A stretch of DNA of 5,828 nt. Source: Candidatus Glassiibacteriota bacterium. GTDB lineage: Bacteria; Gemmatimonadota; Glassbacteria; GWA2-58-10. The notes under the pieces are model-generated. The model worked only from the letters and a program-made list of their open reading frames with translations. It did no database searches and was not told where the DNA came from. Below, one piece after another: positions 1-5,183 of this stretch (positions are counted from its first letter, which is position 1; every line of letters begins with the position of its first letter). A program made the translations under genes and the position numbers. Location of the stretch: positions 1 through 5,828 of the forward strand of contig JAUVUV010000156.1 of assembly GCA_030604975.1 (NCBI GenBank), given 5' to 3'.

Positions 1-105
1 CTTGAAACCACTCTGGCCGGTTACCAGCTTGTGGAGATCGACGAATTGGCTGAGGAATGTTTCGAGCTTTACCTGAGCCTGGAGAGGGATAAACCTGCCG
101 GCTAG
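1..105 (+). CDS. C-terminal fragment of an unidentified protein
   Basis: The first frame is open from the window edge to a TAG at 103-105, giving 34 residues that begin LETTLAGYQLVEIDELAEE and end in KPAG. The stretch is acidic and rich in Leu and Glu, and looks like a C-terminal amphipathic helix. I do not recognise a family from this tail. It is called coding because the frame is open to the edge, the composition is protein-like, and it runs in the direction of the next genes. A 174-base gap separates it from the first reductase, so it is probably not in the same transcription unit. The gene begins outside the window. Confidence 0.55.
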   Translation, partial: LETTLAGYQLVEIDELAEECFELYLSLERDKPAG

Positions 106-279
106 AGCAGGAGGAAAGAGAAATTAGTTGATTTAGTTGTCCCTTAATTTCATAAGTTATTAAATCCCTGTTTAATATCTCTCCTGGCAGGGATGATTTT
201 TATCTGTGCTGCGTAGATAATCGTTTCGTTTGAAGGTCGAATGGTTATACATGGATTGATTATAGAAAGAGGGTGACAG
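106..279. other. Intergenic region upstream of the tandem reductases
   Basis: This AT-rich gap must hold the promoter for the reductase pair unless transcription reads through from the left. The best candidates are weak: TTGATT (128-133) with a 17-base spacer to CATAAG (151-156), and TTGTCC (137-142) with a 17-base spacer to TTAAAT (160-165). Each matches consensus at only about four of six positions per box, so neither is called. TCCCTG (165-170) and CAGGGA (188-193) form an inverted repeat with a 17-base loop, and no T-run follows directly. I see no gene or RNA here. Confidence 0.4.
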
Positions 280-1245
280 ATGAAAAGGAGCGATTTTTTC
301 AAGCTGACAGTTGCCGCCGGTCTCGGTCTGGAAGCAGTGCTGGACAGGGGCCTTGAGGCGAGTGAGCAGAAAGTTCCGGGTCCGCTGCCTCGCCGACCCC
401 TGGGCAAAACAGGCGAGTTGCTTTCTGTAATCGGGCTTGGCGGCATTGTGGTCAGCGGAGAGGAGCAGGTTCACGCGGATAAAATCGTACGCGAGGCCTA
501 TGAAGAGGGAATAAATTATTTCGATGTGGCGCCCACCTACGGCAATGCCGAGGACAGGCTGGGCCCTGCGCTGGAGCCTTTTCGAAAAGAGGTTTTCCTG
601 GCCTGCAAGACAGCCGAAAGAGACCAGAAAGGCTCGGAAAAGGAGCTAAACCAGTCGCTTGAGAAACTTCGCACGGATTACCTGGACCTTTACCAGGTGC
701 ATGCGGTCACCACAAAGGAAGATATCGACAAAGCATTCGGCCCGGGCGGGGCAATGGAAACTTTCGTGCGCGCCAGGCAGCAGGGCAAGGTACGCTATCT
801 CGGTTTTTCCGCTCACTCGGTAGAGGCGGCCATGGCAGCCATGGATCGTTTCGATTTCGATACGATCCTGTTCCCGATAAACTACGGCTGCTGGTTCAAA
901 GGCAATTTCGGGCCGCAGGTGGTTGAAAAAGCGCACAGCAAGGGCATGGGAATCCTGGCCTTGAAACCCGGGGCACACTCCCGGCGCAAGAAGGGTGAGG
1001 AGGGCAAATACAAGAAATGCTGGTATCTCCCTCTCGAATCGGAAAAGGAAATCGCCCGGAGCTATTATTTCACGCTTTCCCTGCCGGTGACAGCGGCCCT
1101 GCCGCCTGGGGAAGAAAAATTATGGAGAATGGCGCTCGGTATCGCCAAGTCTTTTATCCCGGTAACGGAGGTTGAGAGTCTGGCTTTGAAAGAAAAGGCC
1201 GCCTCGATCGATCCGCTGTTCGAATATCCTGCCTGGCAGGGTTAG
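280..1245 (+). CDS. Aldo/keto reductase, Tat-like N-terminus (copy 1)
   Basis: This 321-residue protein belongs to the aldo/keto reductase superfamily, NAD(P)H-dependent (alpha/beta)8-barrel enzymes that interconvert carbonyls and alcohols. The barrel begins near residue 38 (RRPLGKTGE, then VIGLGG at 50-55). The full catalytic tetrad is visible: Asp82 and Tyr87 in FDVAPTYGNAED, Lys110 in LACKTAERD, and His141 in DLYQVHAV. GFSAH (175-179) and FPINY (198-202) are further barrel motifs. The cofactor-loop region is loosely kept as ALPPGEEK (273-280). The N-terminus MKRSDFFK resembles a Tat signal, but Ser replaces the second Arg, and the following segment contains Glu18, Asp22, Arg23 and Glu26, so export is doubtful. 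The start is supported by GAGG seven bases upstream. The substrate is unknown. The gene lies 55 bases before a paralog and is probably co-transcribed with it. Confidence 0.9.
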   Translation: MKRSDFFKLTVAAGLGLEAVLDRGLEASEQKVPGPLPRRPLGKTGELLSVIGLGGIVVSGEEQVHADKIVREAYEEGINYFDVAPTYGNAEDRLGPALEPFRKEVFLACKTAERDQKGSEKELNQSLEKLRTDYLDLYQVHAVTTKEDIDKAFGPGGAMETFVRARQQGKVRYLGFSAHSVEAAMAAMDRFDFDTILFPINYGCWFKGNFGPQVVEKAHSKGMGILALKPGAHSRRKKGEEGKYKKCWYLPLESEKEIARSYYFTLSLPVTAALPPGEEKLWRMALGIAKSFIPVTEVESLALKEKAASIDPLFEYPAWQG

Positions 1246-1300
1246 CGATTAATCCCCTCACCGGCTGGATTGGCATGTATCTCTATCAGGATGGTGACAG

Positions 1301-2269
1301 ATGAAAAGAAGCGATTTTTTCAAAATGGCCCTCGCAGCCGGGGTAGGTTTGCGGCCCGGATTGGCATTAGCAGGGCCGGAGAAAAAGGTCAAAACCACCC
1401 CGGGTCCTTTGCCGAGGCGTCCGCTGGGCAGCACGGGAGAACATCTTTCGGTAATCGGTTTCGGCGGCAACATAATCAAGGGAGAAGACCAGCCAAGCGC
1501 CAGCCGGATGATTCGCGAGGCTTACGAGCAGGAGATAAATTTTTTTGATGTGGCGCCCCAATACGGCAATGCCGAGGATCTGATGGGTGCACCGCTGGAG
1601 CCTTTCCGCAAGGAAATATTCCTCGCCTGCAAGACAGCCGAAAGAGATGCGGCCGGCTCCCAGAGAGAGCTGGAAACCTCGCTGAAAAAGCTGCGCACCG
1701 ATTATTTCGACCTGTACCAGTTGCACCACATTATGAGTAAAAGGGACATTGACACCGCTTTCGGGCCCGGCGGAGCAATGGAGACCCTGGTTCGCGCCAA
1801 AGAAAAAGGTATGGCCCGTTTCCTGGGTTTTTCCGCCCATACGGTGGAGGCTGCATTCGCGGCAATGGAGCGTTTTGATTTCGACACGGTCATGTTCCCG
1901 ATCAACTATATCAGCGCTTTCAGGGGCAATTTCGGCCCCCAGGTGATCGAAAAGGCGCATGAAAAAGGCATGGGGATTCTGGCAATAAAACCAGGAGCCC
2001 GGTGTCCACGCCAGAGAGGGGAGGAACGCACGTACAGGAAATGCTGGTACCGGCCGTTCAAGACTATTGAAGAGATTTCAGCCAGTTACAGCTATACACT
2101 TTCTTTTCCGGTCACCTCGGCGCTTGCTCCACAAGAGGAAGCGCTCCATAAGATGGCTGTAGAGGCTGCGAAATCTTTTATCCCTCTCGGCGATTCCGAC
2201 AGGGAGGCTCTCAAGGCAGCCGCTGCTGATGAAAGAACGCTTTTCAGCCATCCGACATGGAAAGGTTAA
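1301..2269 (+). CDS. Aldo/keto reductase, Tat-like N-terminus (copy 2)
   Basis: This 322-residue paralog of the preceding gene aligns along its whole length with only a small indel near the N-terminus. The tetrad is intact: Asp83 and Tyr88 in FDVAPQYGNAED, Lys111 in LACKTAERD, and His142 in LYQLHH. GFSAH and FPINY are also kept. The N-terminus is again MKRSDFFK, with Ser in the second Arg position. Here the hydrophobic part is cleaner and ends in LALA (21-24) before GPEKK, a plausible signal peptidase I site, so this copy is the better candidate for export. The cofactor loop differs (SALAPQEE against AALPPGEE in copy 1), which may change cofactor or substrate use; that is inference. AGGA lies nine bases before the start. 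An ATG ten bases upstream is out of frame. A strong terminator follows downstream. Confidence 0.9.
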   Translation: MKRSDFFKMALAAGVGLRPGLALAGPEKKVKTTPGPLPRRPLGSTGEHLSVIGFGGNIIKGEDQPSASRMIREAYEQEINFFDVAPQYGNAEDLMGAPLEPFRKEIFLACKTAERDAAGSQRELETSLKKLRTDYFDLYQLHHIMSKRDIDTAFGPGGAMETLVRAKEKGMARFLGFSAHTVEAAFAAMERFDFDTVMFPINYISAFRGNFGPQVIEKAHEKGMGILAIKPGARCPRQRGEERTYRKCWYRPFKTIEEISASYSYTLSFPVTSALAPQEEALHKMAVEAAKSFIPLGDSDREALKAAAADERTLFSHPTWKG

Positions 2270-2305
2270 TAATGGAACCTCGCTATGAAAATAAGGTATA
2301 AACTC

Positions 2306-2333
2306 TTAACCAGGGCTTGAAATAGCCCGTTAA
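2306..2333 (+). other. Hairpin ahead of the terminator
   Basis: TTAAC (2306-2310) and GGGCT (2313-2317) pair with AGCCC (2324-2328) and GTTAA (2329-2333). The stem has ten pairs, a two-base CA bulge and a six-base loop. No T-run follows, so it is unlikely to terminate by itself. It lies 10 bases before the terminator stem and may stabilise the mRNA 3' end or aid folding of the terminator. Confidence 0.45.
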
Positions 2334-2343
2334 TTATAGATCA

Positions 2344-2382
2344 AGGGCAACAGGCGAGTATTCGCCAGTTGCCCTTTTTTTT
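2344..2382 (+). terminator. Rho-independent terminator of the reductase pair
   Basis: AGGGCAAC (2344-2351) and GGCGA (2353-2357) pair with TCGCC (2362-2366) and GTTGCCC plus T (2368-2375), around a GTAT loop with one A-A mismatch. Eight T residues (2375-2382) follow directly. This is a textbook intrinsic terminator on the + strand. The reverse strand has no matching T-run, so it is one-directional. It separates the reductase unit from the thiol-redox cluster. Confidence 0.9.
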
Positions 2383-2448
2383 GAAACAGCATTCGAATAA
2401 AAAGAAATAATGAAAAGAAAATAGAGTGTAAAAAATAAAGTCCAGGAT

Positions 2449-2477
2449 TTGGAATTGATACTGAATTATATTATAAT
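2449..2477 (+). promoter_or_regulatory. Sigma-70-type promoter of the thiol-redox cluster
   Basis: A -35 box TTGGAA (2449-2454) and a perfect -10 box TATAAT (2472-2477) are separated by exactly 17 bases in a very AT-rich stretch. The predicted transcription start is near 2484, giving a leader of about 58 bases. It lies after the reductase terminator and before the first gene of the cluster, as a primary promoter should. The -35 matches consensus at four of six positions. I see no clear operator or riboswitch. Confidence 0.6.
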
Positions 2478-2527
2478 TCTATCACGAGCCTTGACCTTTA
2501 AACGGTATGTGAAAAAACAAAAAATAT

Positions 2528-2532
2528 AAGGA
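2528..2532 (+). promoter_or_regulatory. Ribosome binding site that selects the start at 2542
   Basis: AAGGA lies nine bases before the ATG at 2542 but only three bases before the in-frame ATG at 2536. Normal spacing therefore favours the second ATG, which shortens the protein by two residues. Confidence 0.6.
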
Positions 2533-2541
2533 TATATGGTA

Positions 2542-3468
2542 ATGAATAAAGAGCTGATAATCAGACAAATGGCCGGGATTTTAAGCCTGATTGCGGCCGC
2601 TCTTTTGCCATGCGGCGGCAGTGCCCTGGCTTTGGACACCAGACCGCTGGTCGAGGTCGAACTATTCACCGATAAAGACCGCCTGGCGCCAGGTGAAAAG
2701 TTCAGGCTGGGGCTTTTGTTCAAGATTTCCCCTGGCTGTCATATTTACTGGATGAATCCCGGGGATGCCGGGCTTGCCCCGCAAATCGAATGGAAGCTGC
2801 CCGAGGGTTTCCACGCCGGGCCTGTTTTCTGGCCTGCGCCGCAGAGAATGGAGGAACCGGGCGGGCTGTTGGTGAATGTTTACACAGAGGAGGTGATGTT
2901 TTTTTCCTGGGTGCGGCCTCCTGAACGAATAAAAGATCCCAGTGTGACTTTGAAAGCCGACGCCAGCTGGCTGGTCTGCCGAAAAATCTGCGTTCAGGAA
3001 TCAGCCGAGGCCAAGCTCGAGTTGCCTGTGGGTTCAGGTCTTGCTGAGGCCTCCCCCAGCGAGGGTATCTTTTCCCGGTATGCTGCCAGAGTCCCCCGGC
3101 CAGCCAGTGATTTCTCCACTCTGCGTTCGGAAACGCGCTGGATCCGAAAGACCCAACCGCAGCAGGAGACCAGAACAGGAATTATCGTGCTCGAGTCAAT
3201 GGCCGAGAAGTCGATATGGCTGACCGGTGAGGGCGAGTTCTACTGGTTCGGCTACCCGTCCGAAAACCTGACCTCTGGAGAGATTCACTATGATGCGGTA
3301 CACAGCAGTGCCAAACGGCTGGTGTTTCATCTGAGCGTGAGGAAACTTGATGGTGCCTCCGCCTGGCTGGCAAAATGGGGCGGAGTATTGACTGCCACGC
3401 TTGTCAGAGAAGGAGCAGATACTGTCAACTATGCGTTGTCGTTGGATTTTACTGAACAGGCTGAATAG
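2542..3468 (+). CDS. Exported DsbD-alpha-like thiol protein without membrane domain
   Basis: From the ATG at 2542 this is a 308-residue protein with a signal peptide: basic start, hydrophobic residues 11-23, and AxA cleavage in SALA (27-30). Cys24 is preceded by Pro, so it is not a lipobox. Residues about 36-165 resemble the N-terminal domain of DsbD and ScsB (PF11412 type): HIYWMNPGDAGLAP (67-80) and, most telling, ASWLVCRKICVQE, which carries the Cys146/Cys150 pair. In those families this domain takes electrons from a membrane domain and passes them to periplasmic thiol proteins. Residues about 195-308 look like a second beta-rich domain. No multi-spanning membrane region or C-terminal thioredoxin domain follows, unlike full-length DsbD. 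The cluster's next gene is an exported redoxin, a plausible partner. Family confidence is good; the exact partner is inference. Confidence 0.82.
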   Translation: MNKELIIRQMAGILSLIAAALLPCGGSALALDTRPLVEVELFTDKDRLAPGEKFRLGLLFKISPGCHIYWMNPGDAGLAPQIEWKLPEGFHAGPVFWPAPQRMEEPGGLLVNVYTEEVMFFSWVRPPERIKDPSVTLKADASWLVCRKICVQESAEAKLELPVGSGLAEASPSEGIFSRYAARVPRPASDFSTLRSETRWIRKTQPQQETRTGIIVLESMAEKSIWLTGEGEFYWFGYPSENLTSGEIHYDAVHSSAKRLVFHLSVRKLDGASAWLAKWGGVLTATLVREGADTVNYALSLDFTEQAE

Positions 3469-3499
3469 CCGATACTTTAATTTTGAGGAGGGTTGAAAA

Positions 3500-4111
3500 A
3501 TGAAAGTGCTAACCTCAATGATTCTTATTGCCGCACTTGCCATCACCACGGCTGTCCTGACGGCCTCCGAAACCGAACCGCAGTCATCAGGATCGGAAGC
3601 CAAAGCGATGAAAGCTCCTGTCTTTACTGCTGTGGACCACAATGGCAAGGAGCAAAGTCTGGCCCAGTACAAGGGCAATGTGGTGGTTCTCGAATGGATC
3701 AACCCGGACTGTCCTTTCGTCGTGCGTCATTACCGCGAGGGCACTATGAAAGGCCTGGCCGAGCGTTTCAAGGATCAGGGCGTAGTCTGGCTGGCGGTCA
3801 ATTCGACCAACTATCACGATGCAAACAAGAACAAGGAATGGGTCGAGAAGTACAGCCTTGGGTATCCCATCCTGGTGGACAAGGACGGTAAAATCGGCAA
3901 GCTTTACGGGGCAAAAACAACTCCGCACATGTTTGTTGTCAACCGCGATGGAGAGCTGATCTACAACGGCGCTGTGGATGACGATCCGAACGGCAAGAAA
4001 GACAAGAGGGATGTTTACGTACTATCGGCCATCCAGGCGGCCCTGTCAGGTTCGATGCCGGCCAGGCGGGAAACAAAGCCTTACGGCTGCAGCGTGAAAT
4101 ATGCTAATTGA
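3500..4111 (+). CDS. Exported PRX-like redoxin
   Basis: This 203-residue redoxin has an N-terminal hydrophobic segment (3-20) that should act as a signal peptide or anchor, placing it outside the cytoplasm. The thioredoxin fold follows: substrate strand KAPVFTAVDHNGKEQSL (38-54), then VVVLEWINPDCPFVVRHY with Cys71, the cis-Pro motif TTPH (140-143), and NRDGELIYNGAVDDDP. The tail GCSVKY holds Cys197. This is the pattern of the PRX-like1 group (cd02969): CPF/YV in place of CxxC, with a C-terminal Gly-Cys that could resolve the active-site Cys. A perfect ribosome site GAGGAGGG (3485-3492) lies seven bases upstream. The gene follows the DsbD-alpha-like gene by 31 bases, and that protein could supply its electrons (inference). 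A second, broken copy of the family lies downstream. Its substrate is unknown. Confidence 0.87.
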   Translation: MKVLTSMILIAALAITTAVLTASETEPQSSGSEAKAMKAPVFTAVDHNGKEQSLAQYKGNVVVLEWINPDCPFVVRHYREGTMKGLAERFKDQGVVWLAVNSTNYHDANKNKEWVEKYSLGYPILVDKDGKIGKLYGAKTTPHMFVVNRDGELIYNGAVDDDPNGKKDKRDVYVLSAIQAALSGSMPARRETKPYGCSVKYAN

Positions 4112-4126
4112 GCGATTCAGGAAAAG

Positions 4127-4435
4127 ATGAAAATCCAGTATCTGTATTTCGAGGACTGTCCCTCCCATGAGCAGGGCCTGGCCAGACTGAAAAAAGTGCT
4201 TGAGGAGGAGTCTGTCAACCAGGAGATCGAGATTATCGAGGTGCTTAGCGAAGAACAGGCCAGGGAGCTTAACTTTATCGGTTCGCCGACCATCCTTGTC
4301 AATGGAAGGGATATCGATCCTGAGGGCCCGGCAGGGCAATCCTCGGCTCTCGCTTGCAGGGTTTACCGGCTCCCTGAGGGCAGGTTCTCGCCACTGCCCT
4401 CGGAGTCAATGATCCGGAAAGCCCTTCACAGGTGA
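4127..4435 (+). CDS. Small thioredoxin-fold-like protein with CPSH motif
   Basis: This 102-residue cytoplasmic protein has no signal peptide. It opens with MKIQYLYFEDCPSHEQGL, giving Cys11 at the end of the first strand, followed by a helix. A second strand (EIEIIEV, 33-39) leads to FIGSPTILVNGRDI (50-63), the Ser-Pro-Thr cis-proline loop of thioredoxin folds. A second Cys lies in ALACRVY (74-80). This resembles small proteins that databases label thioredoxin-like, DUF2703-like or, loosely, alkylmercury lyase, some of which are selenoproteins; I recall this and cannot check it. CPSH lacks the second Cys of CxxC, so Cys11 may pair with Cys77 or act alone. The start follows the redoxin stop by 15 bases, with AGGA just upstream, so the two are very likely co-transcribed. 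Role is unknown; thiol or metal handling is plausible. Confidence 0.78.
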   Translation: MKIQYLYFEDCPSHEQGLARLKKVLEEESVNQEIEIIEVLSEEQARELNFIGSPTILVNGRDIDPEGPAGQSSALACRVYRLPEGRFSPLPSESMIRKALHR

Positions 4436-4475
4436 GGATTAATAATTCGCTTGATTATCGTTTCAGGAGGGCTTA

Positions 4476-4684
4476 AAGGCTGCAAATATAAGTATCGATC
4501 GCAGCGCAATCGATTTCAATTTGCCCGGCACGGACGGCCAGCGCTATTCTCTGGGAAGTTTTGAGGACCCGGATGCAATCTCACCAGGACTTATTTCCGT
4601 GATGCGATTGAAGCTATGCTTGCCGGCAGCCAGGCCCTGACACCCTGGTTCGCGCCCAGGGGCTGTACGATCAAGTGGAAATAA
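4476..4684 (+). pseudogene. Decayed PRX-like redoxin with internal deletion
   Basis: Two ends of a PRX-like redoxin survive in different frames. From 4479 the frame reads ANISIDRSAIDFNLPGTDGQ, then RYSLGSFEDPDA, the usual N-terminal strand and turn. From about 4586 another frame reads TYFRDAIEAMLAG, then PRGCTIKWK and TAA at 4682-4684, the usual tail with Gly-Cys. The tail aligns without gaps to the end of the intact redoxin at 3500-4111 (about 11 identities in 30 positions). By that comparison about 105-115 codons are missing, including the active-site Cys and cis-Pro. The junction lies near 4578-4588. A good AGGAGGG (4465-4471) remains, but AAG (4476-4478) stands where ATG is expected. Lost start, frameshift and deletion together argue for a dead gene; an assembly collapse is the alternative. 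It follows the small thiol gene by 40 bases, so it was probably an operon member. Confidence 0.82.
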
Positions 4685-4687
4685 ATT

Positions 4688-4712
4688 GTAGGAGCGAGGC
4701 CTGCCTCGCCCG
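4688..4712. repeat. REP-like palindrome with GTAG head
   Basis: GTAG (4688-4691) stands at the 5' edge of a near-perfect palindrome: GCGAGGC (4694-4700), a CT loop, and GCCTCGC (4703-4709). Outer G-C pairs (4691-4692 with 4710-4711) close it around a bulged A4693. A GTAG or GGAG tetranucleotide next to an imperfect GC-rich hairpin is the form of REP elements mobilised by RAYT (TnpA-REP) transposases. Its GC-rich core contrasts with the AT-rich bases on either side. It begins four bases after the pseudogene stop. Only one copy is in the window, so its repetitive nature is inferred from form. Confidence 0.6.
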
Positions 4713-4742
4713 AAATGGTTCAAAAACAAATCTCAATGTTTC

Positions 4743-4746
4743 GGAG
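4743..4746 (+). promoter_or_regulatory. Ribosome binding site that selects the start at 4754
   Basis: GGAG lies seven bases before the ATG at 4754. The in-frame ATG at 4715 has no ribosome site and sits against the REP-like palindrome, so the later start is preferred. Confidence 0.65.
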
Positions 4747-4753
4747 TCAGCCG

Positions 4754-5140
4754 ATGGAATACCATATCAGTAAAAAGGTTGCCTGTTCGTTTGACCAGGC
4801 CCTGGAGAAAGTTACCGAAGAGCTGAAGAAGGAGAGTTTCGGGGTGCTCACCGAGATCGATGTGAAAGCTACAATGAAAAAGAAGCTCGGTGTGGATTTC
4901 AGAAACTACAAGATTCTGGGAGCCTGCAACCCTGATTTCGCCCACAGGGCGCTGAGTTTGGAAGACAAAATCGGGGTGCTCTTGCCCTGCAACGTGGTGG
5001 TGCAGGAGCATGAGGACGGCACAGTGGAGATTTCAGCCATGGCCCCTGCCGGGATGATGCAGGCCGTGGGCAACCCCGCATTGAGCGAACTGGCCTCCCA
5101 GGTGCAGACAGCCATGGAGCGGGTGATCGGGAATATGTGA
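4754..5140 (+). CDS. DUF302 domain protein
   Basis: From the ATG at 4754 this is a 128-residue protein whose start (MEYHISKKVACSFDQALEK) matches where DUF302 proteins normally begin. An earlier in-frame ATG at 4715 would add 13 residues that look like noise. The DUF302 hallmarks are clear: FGVLTEIDVKATMKKKLGVD (29-48), YKILGACNP (52-60), AHRAL (63-67) and IGVLLPCNVVV (73-83). Cys58 and Cys79 lie in the two conserved motifs. A late Met-rich segment (MAPAGMMQAVGNP, 96-108) leads to a C-terminal helix. There is no signal peptide, so it is probably cytoplasmic. The molecular role of DUF302 is not established; members often lie near thiol, metal or sulfur genes, which fits here. It runs in the direction of the redox cluster but is separated from it by the pseudogene and the palindrome, so co-transcription is only likely. 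It converges on the oxidoreductase gene at its right. Confidence 0.88.
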   Translation: MEYHISKKVACSFDQALEKVTEELKKESFGVLTEIDVKATMKKKLGVDFRNYKILGACNPDFAHRALSLEDKIGVLLPCNVVVQEHEDGTVEISAMAPAGMMQAVGNPALSELASQVQTAMERVIGNM

Positions 5141-5183
5141 GGAAGGTTCACTCAGGACAGGCTGAGAATCCTGATCGTGGCGA

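Noticed and set aside
165..193. Inverted repeat TCCCTG / CAGGGA after the first partial gene as a terminator
   Set aside because: The stem is short, the loop is 17 bases and no T-run follows directly.
1367..1960. Long minus-strand open frame opposite the second reductase
   Set aside because: It lies entirely opposite a well-conserved enzyme and shows no protein family features; it is a shadow frame.
2562..2631. Lipoprotein reading of the DsbD-alpha-like signal peptide (LLPC)
   Set aside because: Pro precedes the Cys, which does not fit a lipobox, and an ALA cleavage site lies shortly after.
4715..4753. Earlier in-frame ATG for the DUF302 gene
   Set aside because: There is no ribosome site before it, it abuts the REP-like palindrome, and the family start matches the ATG at 4754, which has GGAG at the right spacing.
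5152..5174. Inverted repeat TCAGGA / TCCTGA between the convergent genes as a terminator
   Set aside because: The stem has only six pairs around an 11-base loop and no T-run on either strand.
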